From Ornithinibacillus gellani (GTDB lineage Bacteria > Bacillota > Bacilli > Bacillales > Amphibacillaceae), in contig NZ_QTSZ01000053.1 in NCBI RefSeq assembly GCF_003730295.1, forward strand, positions 62,001 to 126,000: a stretch of 64,000 nucleotides of DNA. The letters are read 5' to 3'. Below are positions 44,783 through 53,038 of the stretch, one piece after another. The position numbers and the translations under genes were made by a program. Each line of letters starts with the position of its first letter. Position 1 is the first letter of the stretch. The notes below the pieces were generated by a model. That model worked only from the letters and a program-made list of their open reading frames with translations, had not been told where the DNA came from and searched no databases.

Positions 44783-45790
44783 TTATCTTGCTGCTTTTTG
44801 TAATTTATTAATCATTTTTAATGCTTTTCCCGTTCCAATGGCAACAGATTCCAATGGGTTTGGAGCAATATGGACCGGCACGGAAATTTCAGAGGATAGC
44901 CAGTCTTTCATTCCATGCAAAAGTGAGCCACCGCCGGTCAAGACAATCCCATGGTCAACAATGTCGCCGCTTAGTTCTGGTGGGCAGTCTTCTAGTGTTG
45001 CCCGGATGGCTTCCAATATTTTTTCCAAGGATTCCTTCAATGCATCGTACACTTCATTCGAAGAAATTTCTACTGTTTTAGGTAAACCAGTTACCATATC
45101 ACGGCCACGGATTTCCATTTTTACTTCCTTATGGTTAGGGTGGGCATATCCAATTTCCATTTTAATATTTTCCGCTGTCCGTTCCCCGATTAAAATATTA
45201 TAATGTTTGCGGATATATTGAATAATTTCCTCATCCATTTTATCGCCGCCGACACGGGCTGAATTAGAAGATACCACCCCACCAAATGAAATAATACCTA
45301 CTTCGACCGTACCGCCGCCAAGGTCAACAATCACATTGGCAATTGGTTCGTCTACTGGCAATTCTGCGCCAATAGCAGCTGCTACTGGTTCTTCAATAAG
45401 ATGTACTTGTTTTGCTCCGTAACTTGTAATGGCATTGTGAATTGCACGACGTTCAACGGTTGTGCTGCCTGTAGGTGTACAAACCACGACAACAGGCTTC
45501 CGCATGGACAAGCCCATTTTTTTACTGACTTTTTTAAGTAGTTCTTTTAGCATTTGTGCGGTAACATCATAATCGGCAATCACACCATCCTTTAATGGAC
45601 GAATCGGTACGATGTTTTGTGGTGTTTTTCCGACCATTTCCTTCGCTTCTGCACCAACAGCTACAATTTTTTTCGTATTAATATCAATTGCCACAACAGC
45701 TGGTTCATTTAATACGATACCTTTATTTTTTGAATAGATAAGTATATTCGCAGTTCCTAAGTCAATTCCGATTTCTGCAGTTGATAACAT
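44783..45790 (-). CDS. mreBH: Actin-like cell-shape protein MreBH
   Basis: A 335-residue bacterial actin that organises cell-wall synthesis or hydrolysis. Actin-fold signatures: [20 protein letters not shown] (phosphate 1), [19 protein letters not shown] (phosphate 2) and [14 protein letters not shown] (adenosine). The start [20 protein letters not shown] and the [20 protein letters not shown] stretch match MreBH better than MreB or Mbl, from memory. In B. subtilis MreBH directs the wall hydrolase LytE. No mreC or mreD follows, consistent with MreBH. Confidence 0.85.
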   Translation of the reverse strand: MLSTAEIGIDLGTANILIYSKNKGIVLNEPAVVAIDINTKKIVAVGAEAKEMVGKTPQNIVPIRPLKDGVIADYDVTAQMLKELLKKVSKKMGLSMRKPVVVVCTPTGSTTVERRAIHNAITSYGAKQVHLIEEPVAAAIGAELPVDEPIANVIVDLGGGTVEVGIISFGGVVSSNSARVGGDKMDEEIIQYIRKHYNILIGERTAENIKMEIGYAHPNHKEVKMEIRGRDMVTGLPKTVEISSNEVYDALKESLEKILEAIRATLEDCPPELSGDIVDHGIVLTGGGSLLHGMKDWLSSEISVPVHIAPNPLESVAIGTGKALKMINKLQKAAR

Positions 45791-46409
45791 TTTATTGTTC
45801 CTCCAATGATGACTGATTTCAATTAAATCATATTTTTTACATCTATCATTACTTTTTATAACGTTTATTCCAAAAAGTAAACTGGAAAGTACCGGGAAAA
45901 GTGTTGTATTGTTTCCGTGTTGTGTCAGCTCTTGCCTATCATAAAGCAGGTGTATCAGCCTATTTCACTTCCATTATATTCATATGTCATTACTTAGAAT
46001 GAACTCCATTTTTCCCAGGATAGAACTTTTGAACTAAAGAGAATTCAAATGACTTCCTTTAATAGACATGCTAACTCTAAAATAAGGCATGACAAGGGTT
46101 GAATCAAGTAACATTTCCGTTACAGAATTTAGTTCTTTGTAATATAAATGCTTTTTTGGGATGGTTGTCAAGCGCTATTTTATAGCATTATTTCCCATGC
46201 GTGCGCTCACTTTCCAAATTAATTTGTTTGACGTGGAAGGGGAATCCCTATAACAGGTATGGGGATAACTCACATACATAGAACGCTTTCAGTTTTACAT
46301 TTTCATAGTGGAAAATTGCGCCAAAAATATTACAAAAAACACGTGATATAGTAATCTTGCAAGTTAGCAGCACCACAAATTTTCTATGAAAAAGGAGAGG
46401 TAGAACAAG
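45791..46409. other. Intergenic region between mreBH and the CAP-domain gene
   Basis: Non-coding on both strands. On the minus strand TTGGAA-16 nt-TAATGA about 35-65 nt before mreBH could be a weak promoter. A WalR-type box lies at 46108-46124. I see no riboswitch or repeat. Confidence 0.5.
46108..46124 (-). promoter_or_regulatory. Candidate WalR (YycF) binding site
   Basis: On the minus strand TGTAAC-GGAAA-TGTTAC fits the WalR consensus TGTWAH-N5-TGTWAH with no mismatch. WalR controls wall hydrolases and related genes in Bacillus, and both neighbours, mreBH and a secreted CAP protein, are envelope genes. Distance is about 290-320 nt from either start codon. Confidence 0.5.
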
Positions 46410-47207
46410 ATGTTCAAGAAAATAGGAGCAGTAACCGCACTATCTGCAGCATTACTTTTTGGAGGTGCTTTTCAGACATCCGCATCTGCTCAGGCAGCAG
46501 ATACGTCTGCAAACACCACTTTATATAAAGTTTCTGTTAATGGAGGGCAGTGGCAACAATTAGATAACTTTGATATTCAATCATTTATCAAACAATATGT
46601 TGCTAAATTCCAGTGGAAGAATCAGAATAATAATTGGAAGCAAGAGCATTCCACACAAACAGAAAAGCCACAGGCAGAAAGTAAGCCAGTAGAAAAGCCT
46701 GCTGAGAAACCGGTTGAAAAACCGGCAGAAAAGCCAGAGGTTGAAAAGCCAGCTCAAAATCAAACACAAACACCTCAACCGGAAAAACAGCCGGAACAAC
46801 AAGAAAAGCCGCAAGCTGAATCATCTGCGTTAAATCAGTTTGAACAAGAGGTTGTGGAGTTAACCAATAAGGAAAGAGCAAATTACGGTTTAAAACCACT
46901 TCAAATTGATGAGAATTTAAGTAAGGTTGCTCGTGAGAAATCTCGCGACATGGCAGTTAATGGTTACTTCTCACATAACAGCCCAACTTATGGATCACCT
47001 TTTGATATGATGAAAAATTGGGGAATCCAATACAATTCAGCTGGTGAAAACATTGCAAAAGGCCAACGTACACCACAGGAAGTAGTAAATGCCTGGATGA
47101 ATAGTGAAGGGCACCGTGCAAATATTTTGAACGGCAGCTTTACACATATCGGTGTAGGTTATGTTGAAAATGGGAATGTTTGGACACAACAGTTTATTGG
47201 GAAATAA
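46410..47207 (+). CDS. Secreted CAP-domain (SCP/PR-1) protein, YkwD-like
   Basis: 265 residues: Sec signal peptide (ALLFGGAFQTSASAQA, cleavage near residue 29), a region of about 110 residues with a Pro-Glu-Lys repeat (EKPAEKPVEKPAEKP), and a C-terminal CAP domain. The domain shows VVELTNKERANYGLKPLQ, FSHNSPTYGSPFDMM, AGENIAKGQ and NSEGHRANILNGSFTHIGVG, including the histidine and glutamate pairs of the cavity. The Pro-rich part probably spans the wall. B. subtilis YkwD is similar. AAAGGAGAGG precedes the ATG. Biochemical activity of bacterial CAP proteins is not settled. Confidence 0.9.
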   Translation: MFKKIGAVTALSAALLFGGAFQTSASAQAADTSANTTLYKVSVNGGQWQQLDNFDIQSFIKQYVAKFQWKNQNNNWKQEHSTQTEKPQAESKPVEKPAEKPVEKPAEKPEVEKPAQNQTQTPQPEKQPEQQEKPQAESSALNQFEQEVVELTNKERANYGLKPLQIDENLSKVAREKSRDMAVNGYFSHNSPTYGSPFDMMKNWGIQYNSAGENIAKGQRTPQEVVNAWMNSEGHRANILNGSFTHIGVGYVENGNVWTQQFIGK

Positions 47208-47216
47208 GCTTTATTA

Positions 47217-47259
47217 AAAAACTCTGACAGGCATCGTGTGCTGTCGGAGTTTTTTTTCT
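47217..47259 (+). terminator. Terminator of the CAP-domain gene
   Basis: AAAACTCTGACAG pairs with CTGTCGGAGTTTT (one wobble) and ends in a run of eight T. Confidence 0.9.
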
Positions 47260-47270
47260 GTTGTTACTGT

Positions 47271-47790
47271 TAAAATCCGAAAAGCTGTTCTACATCTTCA
47301 TTTAATAGCATGCCGTTCGGAAACGGTTTTAACAAGTGATTGTGTACTCCAACAAAATCATCGGCAAGTCCATCTCCAAACAAAAACGAAAGATACATTT
47401 ATGAACTGCTGCCATAGACTTGAGTTGCTTCAAATATGATAGAATATAATGCTGGTATTTGGCAATGTATGAAAAAGCTCGGCCAATGTTTGTAGTTTTC
47501 TTCCATCTAGGCAATTAATAAATCTTGGAAGCCCAGTTTGTGTAAAAAGAAGGATTCATGCAAGTCATAACACTTCCAAACTTGAAAAATAGGATAGGAT
47601 GTGTCAATATGATGAAGCGCTTTCATGGGGCGGATAGACTTTGTAGCAACTCGAATGCGCTTATGGTTGCTAGTTTGTATTATATCGTATATATTTTGGA
47701 TAAATATATCTAGATTCAGAAGAGCGTATGGTTTGGAAACATTGTCCAATGCTTGTGTTTATAATAAGCGTAGTCTTGCGTAGCTTCCAC
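47271..47790 (-). pseudogene. Decayed alanine-racemase-like (PLP) gene
   Basis: Reading leftward in changing frames: EATQDYAYYKHKHW, then VSKPYALLNLDIFIQNIYDI and KRIRVATKSIRPMKAL, then FFLHKLGFQDLLIA, then LDGRKLQTLAELFHTLPNT, then LKQLKSMAAVHK and CLEMDL. The order matches the N-terminal half of alanine-racemase-domain/D-threonine-aldolase-like proteins (KPF-LDLD, IR-ASKS-R, LGF-DLLIAYP, C-D-D). At least three frame changes are needed. The last open part, ADDFVGVHNHLLKPFPNGM followed by LLNEDVEQLFGF and a stop at 47271, may come from a second, deleted gene. Residual DNA 47791-47922 shows nothing clear. Confidence 0.6.
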
Positions 47791-47922
47791 CTTTGTTATG
47801 ACATAGGTAGTATGCCCATTATGGAACGGACGATATATCACATCAGCGCATAAGTTAAATATGAGAAGTAATTCTGAATAATAATAGCTACATGAAAACG
47901 ATTCATGGGATTGGAGGCATAA

Positions 47923-48918
47923 ATGGTACAAGGAACAGCAAATTGGAGTACAGAACAAAACAAAGAATGGCTTCAACAATATGTTGATGATTGGGTTGCG
48001 TTTTATCGGAAGCATACGAAGGAAGGTAAAGTTGCTTCCTATATCCCATTGTTGGGGGAGGCGAATCCATCTCATTTAGGTATTACCATCTTAGGAAATA
48101 ATGGCTTGAAAATTAATTCAGGTGACGTTGATATTCCATTTACGATCCAAAGTATTTCAAAGGCTATTAGTTTTATCGCAGCATGTATGGAACGTGGCGT
48201 AACCTATGTACTTGATCGTGTCGACGTGGAGCCTACTGGCGGAGCGTTCAACTCGATTATGCACTTAGAAATGAATCGGGTGAATAAGCCGTTTAACCCA
48301 TTTGTAAATGCTGGCGCAATTACCGTAACTTCTATGCTGGAAGGAAAAACGTCTGACGAGAAGCTGCAATCGATTTTTTCTCTTTTGGAAAAAATGCTCG
48401 GCTATTTACCGGAAATTAATATTGATGTTTATGAGTCGGAACGAGATTCTTCCATGCGCAACCGGGCGATTGGCTATTACTTATTGGAAACAGGTTTCTT
48501 AGAATCAGATTTAAATATTACGTTAGAAACCTATTTTAAACAGTGCTCAATAGAAATTACGGTAGATGATCTCGCACGGATTGGACTAATTTTGGCAAAT
48601 GACGGGGAAGACCCAGATTCGGAGGAGGAAATCATTCCACGGCAAATTGCCAGAATCGCCAAGGCCCTGATGCTAACCTGTGGCATGTATGACGCATCGG
48701 GAAAATTTGCTACTTATGTAGGGATACCTGCAAAAAGTGGGGTTTCCGGGGGGATTATTGCCATTGCACCTCCACGTGTACGTCATGAGGAATTACCATT
48801 TTTGGACGGATGTGGGATTGGTGTCTATGGACCTGCATTAGATGAGAAAGGAAATAGTGTTGCAGGTATTCGACTTTTAAGACATATTGCATCACAATGG
48901 GATCTCAGTGTATTTTGA
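47923..48918 (+). CDS. glsA: Glutaminase
   Basis: A serine-dependent glutaminase of the beta-lactamase fold, 331 residues. The catalytic Ser-x-x-Lys is in FTIQSISKAISFIA; NPFVNAGAITVTSML and AKSGVSGGIIAIAPP are family signatures. It hydrolyses glutamine to glutamate and ammonia in the cytoplasm. TTGGAGG lies 6 nt before the ATG. Compared with B. subtilis YbgJ/YlaM it is of normal length. Confidence 0.93.
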   Translation: MVQGTANWSTEQNKEWLQQYVDDWVAFYRKHTKEGKVASYIPLLGEANPSHLGITILGNNGLKINSGDVDIPFTIQSISKAISFIAACMERGVTYVLDRVDVEPTGGAFNSIMHLEMNRVNKPFNPFVNAGAITVTSMLEGKTSDEKLQSIFSLLEKMLGYLPEINIDVYESERDSSMRNRAIGYYLLETGFLESDLNITLETYFKQCSIEITVDDLARIGLILANDGEDPDSEEEIIPRQIARIAKALMLTCGMYDASGKFATYVGIPAKSGVSGGIIAIAPPRVRHEELPFLDGCGIGVYGPALDEKGNSVAGIRLLRHIASQWDLSVF

Positions 48919-48945
48919 GTTTCCTTAAGAAGGGAGTGGGGCATT

Positions 48946-49617
48946 ATTTGTGGACGATATACACTACTTGCTGATGAATTGGAAATTATGGAGGCATTTG
49001 GTTTGGAACAACCGATTGAATCCTATCACACGAGTTACAATGTAGCGCCTGGGCAGGATGTGCTAGCTATTATTCATGACGGCAAGAAAAAACGTGCCGG
49101 TTATCTGAAATGGGGACTCGTTCCATCCTGGGCAAAAGACGAAAAGATTGGTTATAAAATGATTAACGCAAGAAGTGAAACGGCTCATGAGAAGCCAAGT
49201 TTCAAGTCACTAATGGCAACGAAAAGATGTTTGATTATTGCTGATAGCTTTTACGAATGGAAGAAGTCAGATGTGGGAAAACAGCCAAAGAGAATTCAGT
49301 TGCAGGACAGGAAGCTATTTGCCTTTGCTGGTCTGTGGGATAAATGGGTGGAAGATGACAGTGGTCGAGAATTATTCACTTGCACGATGCTAACTAAGGA
49401 TGCGAATGAATTTATGCAGGATATCCATCATCGGATGCCTATTATGTTGCCAAAGGATCAAGAGGATGCTTGGATTACACCAAGGCGATTTGCACCTGTT
49501 GAAGCGAGCCGTTTTTTACAGCAGCTTGAAATGGAATCATTGACTGCTTATGATGTGTCCAGCCATGTCAATGCAGCTAAAAATAATGATGAAGCTTGCA
49601 TTGCACCAATTGTATAA
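48946..49617 (+). CDS. SRAP/HMCES-family abasic-site protein with ATT start
   Basis: A 223-residue member of the SOS-response-associated peptidase family (YedK, HMCES), which crosslinks to abasic sites in single-stranded DNA through cysteine 2. Codons from 48949 read CGRYTLLADELEIMEAFG, so the start must lie directly before TGT. The codon there is ATT (48946); GGGAG lies 8 nt upstream and an in-frame stop at 48916 leaves no ATG, GTG or TTG between. The next ATG, at 48979, would remove the catalytic Cys. NVAPGQDV, INARSETAHEKPSF and the histidine in QDIHHRMPIML are present. Confidence 0.85.
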   Translation: MCGRYTLLADELEIMEAFGLEQPIESYHTSYNVAPGQDVLAIIHDGKKKRAGYLKWGLVPSWAKDEKIGYKMINARSETAHEKPSFKSLMATKRCLIIADSFYEWKKSDVGKQPKRIQLQDRKLFAFAGLWDKWVEDDSGRELFTCTMLTKDANEFMQDIHHRMPIMLPKDQEDAWITPRRFAPVEASRFLQQLEMESLTAYDVSSHVNAAKNNDEACIAPIV

Positions 49618-49625
49618 GTAGAAAA

Positions 49626-49655
49626 AAACGGGGCCACTATAGACCCCGTTTATTG
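49626..49655. terminator. Terminator between convergent genes
   Basis: AAACGGGG and CCCCGTTT flank a 12-nt loop; A-rich and T-rich sides suit both strands. Confidence 0.85.
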
Positions 49656-49676
49656 TTTTTTAGTTAAAAATATAGG

Positions 49677-51029
49677 TTACGAAGCATTCTGTTTTTCCAA
49701 TGCCCGTTCTTCCTTGGATACCTTGATAAATTTCCTTGTTTCGTAAACGACTACCCCTGATAGCCCCAATAATCCAATCAAGTTCGGGAATGCCATTAAT
49801 GCGTTCATAATATCTGCAACGGTCCAAACGACATCCAATTGTAAAACGGCACCAAAATATACACAAATGACAAATACAATTCGATAGTATGGCACGGTTT
49901 TATCTGTAAACAAGTAACTGAAGCATTTTTCACCATAGTAAGACCAGCCTACAAGGGTTGAAAATGCGAATAAGACAATACCAATCGTTACAATATATCC
50001 GCCAGTCTCCCCAAGGAATAAGGAGAATGAAGCAGCAGTTAAATCTCCACCCTCTATGCCACTGGTGTACATATCAGCCATTACAATAGTAATACCGGTA
50101 ATGGAACATACAATGATGGTATCGATAAAGACCTGTGTCATCGATACAAGTGCCTGACGTCCCGGGTAATCTGTTTTGGCAGCAGCGGCTGCAATAGGAG
50201 CAGAACCTAAACCTGCTTCGTTGGAAAACACTCCACGGGCCACACCATAACGAATAACCGTTCCAATCACTCCACCGCCTAAAGCGCTTCCAGTAAATGC
50301 GTCATTAAAAATTAATCCAATTGCAGCAGGTACCACATCATAATTCATAATCATAATGATGAGGCCACCAGCAACATAAAATAATGCCATAACCGGAACG
50401 AAATATGCGGTTACCTTACCAATACTTTTAATACCACCGAGAATGACCAAACCAGTTAAGATGGTGAGAATAAGCCCAGTTGCCCAGTCAGGTATGCTGA
50501 AAGAGCGCGTTAATGCGTCAGATACAGAATTGGACTGCACCATATTGCCGATTCCAAATGCAGCAATCGAACCAAAAATAGCAAATAACACACCAAGCCA
50601 TTTGGCATTTAATCCTCGTTCCAAATAGTACATTGGTCCACCAGACATTTCACCTTTACTATTCACCACACGATATTTTACAGCGAGAATTGCTTCAGCA
50701 TATTTGGTCGCCATACCAAATAATGCGGATATCCACATCCACAATACCGCACCAGGTCCCCCTAAAACAACAGCAGTCGCTACTCCTACGATGTTTCCCG
50801 TTCCAATGGTAGCAGCCATTGCAGTGGTAAGTGCTTCGTAATGACTAATATCTCCTTTAGATTTACTATCCTGACGTTTTGGGCTGAATGCAAGCCGTAA
50901 TGCATACGGCAACGTACGAAACTGCAAAAATCCTAGACGGATCGTTAAATACAAACCTGTACCAACGATAAGAATCAATGTGACTGGTCCCCATACAAAA
51001 CTACTTATTTCCGCAAGTACCTTCTCCAT
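49677..51029 (-). CDS. Alanine/glycine:cation symporter (AGCS family)
   Basis: A 450-residue sodium-coupled amino acid symporter with about eleven spans. IGTGNIVGVATAVVLGGPGA and GVARGVFSNEAGLGSAPIAA are the AGCS signatures; SGGPMYYLERGL is also typical. Members carry alanine, glycine or glutamine (B. subtilis AlsT/GlnT). The neighbouring glsA makes a glutamine substrate tempting, but it is convergent and not in the same operon. GGGAG precedes the ATG. Confidence 0.9.
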   Translation of the reverse strand: MEKVLAEISSFVWGPVTLILIVGTGLYLTIRLGFLQFRTLPYALRLAFSPKRQDSKSKGDISHYEALTTAMAATIGTGNIVGVATAVVLGGPGAVLWMWISALFGMATKYAEAILAVKYRVVNSKGEMSGGPMYYLERGLNAKWLGVLFAIFGSIAAFGIGNMVQSNSVSDALTRSFSIPDWATGLILTILTGLVILGGIKSIGKVTAYFVPVMALFYVAGGLIIMIMNYDVVPAAIGLIFNDAFTGSALGGGVIGTVIRYGVARGVFSNEAGLGSAPIAAAAAKTDYPGRQALVSMTQVFIDTIIVCSITGITIVMADMYTSGIEGGDLTAASFSLFLGETGGYIVTIGIVLFAFSTLVGWSYYGEKCFSYLFTDKTVPYYRIVFVICVYFGAVLQLDVVWTVADIMNALMAFPNLIGLLGLSGVVVYETRKFIKVSKEERALEKQNAS

Positions 51030-51367
51030 TTTCTCCCACCTATCTATATATTGTTATACAGCTTATAACAAATATTCCGAAAAATTAAACAAAAGTCAAG
51101 CTATTTTTGAAAATAAATATTGGGAAATATGGAAAAGGTCAAAATGGTGGGCAACAACGATACTTTCAAATAAATAAATGACATTGCAACGCTCATACGA
51201 AGATGCTAACGATTCGAAAAAACGGATGTCTTTATTATGAGTAAACAAACTTTACAAACGATTAAATGGCGATAGACTGTAAAATTATCAAAACATCCTT
51301 CGACATTTTACTTAATTAAGCAACTGGGATTCGCTATAATAGAAGAAAAGAAAAAAGGTGGCTTGCT
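51030..51367. other. Divergent promoter region of the AGCS gene and yfkJ
   Basis: 338 nt, non-coding. For yfkJ, TTAATT-17 nt-TATAAT (-10 at 51335-51340). For the AGCS gene, TTGACT on the minus strand (51099-51094) is a possible -35 without a good -10. No repeat or riboswitch seen. Confidence 0.45.
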
Positions 51368-51841
51368 ATGATTCGGGTTCTTTTTGTTTGTTTAGGCAAC
51401 ATTTGCCGTTCGCCAATGGCTGAGGCCGTTTTTCGAAAGCTTGTCGAACAAGAAAAGTTGCAGGACAATATTCAGGTGGATTCCTGTGGTATCGGTAGCT
51501 GGCATGAGGGAAATCCCCCGCATGAAGGAACGAGAAAGCTTTTAGACGCGCATGATATCAGGTATGATGATATGCAGGCTCGTCAAATCCAACCGACTGA
51601 TTTACAAGGCTTTGATTATATTATTGCGATGGATGAACAGAATGTGAAAGATTTGCGCACAATAGGTTATCCTAAGGAACAGGTATATATTGGCAGACTA
51701 CTGGACTTTGTCAATGGCACTTTTGAAAAAGATGTGCCAGATCCTTATTTTACTGGCGATTTCAATCAAACATATGCGCTTGTTATGGAAGGCTGTCAGC
51801 AATTATTAAAGCATATTATGAAGCAACATCATCTATACTAA
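51368..51841 (+). CDS. yfkJ: Low-molecular-weight protein tyrosine phosphatase
   Basis: 157 residues. The P-loop VLFVCLGNICRSPMAEAVF (CX5R with Ser) and the general acid in KDVPDPYFTGDF are intact. Removes phosphate from protein tyrosine or possibly arginine residues. First gene of the yfkJ-yfkI-yfkH unit, as in B. subtilis, where YfkJ is linked to stress resistance. AAAGGTGG precedes the ATG. Confidence 0.92.
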   Translation: MIRVLFVCLGNICRSPMAEAVFRKLVEQEKLQDNIQVDSCGIGSWHEGNPPHEGTRKLLDAHDIRYDDMQARQIQPTDLQGFDYIIAMDEQNVKDLRTIGYPKEQVYIGRLLDFVNGTFEKDVPDPYFTGDFNQTYALVMEGCQQLLKHIMKQHHLY

Positions 51842-51855
51842 AGGAGAGGGACATA

Positions 51856-52152
51856 ATGGGAAAAAGAAAATTAATATCAGGTGTATTAATCGGAGCAGTG
51901 GTGGGTGGCCTTGCTGCATTGTTAGATCGAGGCACGCGTGAATATGCGACTACGAAGCTGCATGAAGTAAAAGAATCAACAAGCCGGTATACAAGTAATC
52001 CGCATGAAGCGATTCGGGATGCCCGTATAGCCTTTGATAAATTTAATCAAGGCTTTGCTGGGGGAGCGGAAAAAGCGATGGAATCCCTGGAAAAGTTGGA
52101 ACAAACGATGAGTAAAGTTTCACAACGGGCATCGCAAATAGAGGAAAAATAA
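51856..52152 (+). CDS. YtxH-like small membrane-associated protein (YfkI-like)
   Basis: 98 residues: a short glycine-rich hydrophobic helix (ISGVLIGAVVGGLAALLD) followed by a long amphipathic, charged helix with coiled-coil character. The pattern is that of YtxH-domain proteins. It lies 14 nt after yfkJ and 38 nt before the YihY gene, the same position as B. subtilis yfkI. Function unknown; AAGGAGAGG precedes the ATG. Confidence 0.75.
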   Translation: MGKRKLISGVLIGAVVGGLAALLDRGTREYATTKLHEVKESTSRYTSNPHEAIRDARIAFDKFNQGFAGGAEKAMESLEKLEQTMSKVSQRASQIEEK

Positions 52153-52190
52153 CAGCTGGAAGTTACGGGCTCAATACGGGAGCGTGGCGA

Positions 52191-53009
52191 ATGGATAGAA
52201 TGATTCTTATGGGAAAGCAATTTGTTGGGCGTTTGTTGACAGGGGATTATTTTGGTCTCGCTGCACAGCTTGCTTACTTCTTTTTGCTTTCTCTATTCCC
52301 ACTGCTCCTATTTATGATTACGTTAATCGGTTACCTACCTTTTGATGAACATCTTTTAACGGACATGCTGGCAACAGTTGCGCCAGCAGAATCCATGGAT
52401 TTCATTACATCTAATATCAATAGTTTGGTGAATCAACAAAATGGTAGTTTATTATCCATTAGTATTCTTGGTACACTTTGGTCTGCCTCTAACGGTGTAA
52501 ATGCAATTATGAAAGCATTTAACCGCGCATATGACGTACAAGAAGATCGGTCTTTTTTTATCTCGCGGCTCATTGCAATCGTTCTAACCATTGCAATGAT
52601 TGGAATTATTGTCATTGCGATTGTGTTACCCGTGTTGGGAAAAATGATTGGTATTTATATCTTTTCTTTTTTTGGATTGTCCGATGATTTTGTTCAAGCG
52701 TGGGGGACATTGCGCTGGGGTGTAACATCGATTGTATTTTGTATCGTCTTTTTATTTCTTTATAAATTGGCTCCAAATATTCGGATATCCTTTAAGGATG
52801 CTTTTGGCGGAGCAGTATTTGCGACCATCTGCTGGCAGCTTGTATCCTATGCGTTTTCCTATTACGTTCATACGATAGGGAATTATTCAGCAACGTATGG
52901 CAGTCTAGGGGCGGTCATTATTTTAATGGTATGGTTTTATCTATCTGGAATTATTATTATTTCCGGTGGAATCTTAAATGCAGTATATCTGGATACAAAG
53001 AAAAAATAG
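52191..53009 (+). CDS. yfkH: YihY/BrkB-family membrane protein (YfkH-like)
   Basis: 272 residues with six membrane segments. LAAQLAYFFLLSLFPLLLFM, SASNGVNAIMKAFNRAY and YGSLGAVIILMVWFYLSGII are the YihY signatures. Once called ribonuclease BN by mistake; the true function is unknown, though a membrane role in envelope or transport is generally assumed. Last gene of the operon. Start ATG at 52191 has GGGAG about 12 nt before it. Confidence 0.88.
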   Translation: MDRMILMGKQFVGRLLTGDYFGLAAQLAYFFLLSLFPLLLFMITLIGYLPFDEHLLTDMLATVAPAESMDFITSNINSLVNQQNGSLLSISILGTLWSASNGVNAIMKAFNRAYDVQEDRSFFISRLIAIVLTIAMIGIIVIAIVLPVLGKMIGIYIFSFFGLSDDFVQAWGTLRWGVTSIVFCIVFLFLYKLAPNIRISFKDAFGGAVFATICWQLVSYAFSYYVHTIGNYSATYGSLGAVIILMVWFYLSGIIIISGGILNAVYLDTKKK

Positions 53010-53038
53010 CTGTTCCCATTTGGGAGCAGCTATTTTAG
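53004..53038. terminator. Bidirectional terminator
   Basis: AATAGCTG-TTCCC and GGGAGCAGCTATT form a long stem with A-rich and T-rich flanks; it overlaps the stop codons of both convergent genes. Confidence 0.85.

Noticed and set aside
46581-46899. Minus-strand frames inside the CAP-domain gene
   Set aside because: They are mirror images of the Pro-Glu-Lys repeat (Leu/Phe-rich low complexity).
47716-48075. 119-codon minus-strand frame overlapping glsA
   Set aside because: Most of it is the shadow of glsA; only its end belongs to the decayed racemase-like gene.
48979-49617. ATG at 48979 as start of the SRAP gene
   Set aside because: It would delete the first eleven residues including the essential cysteine 2.
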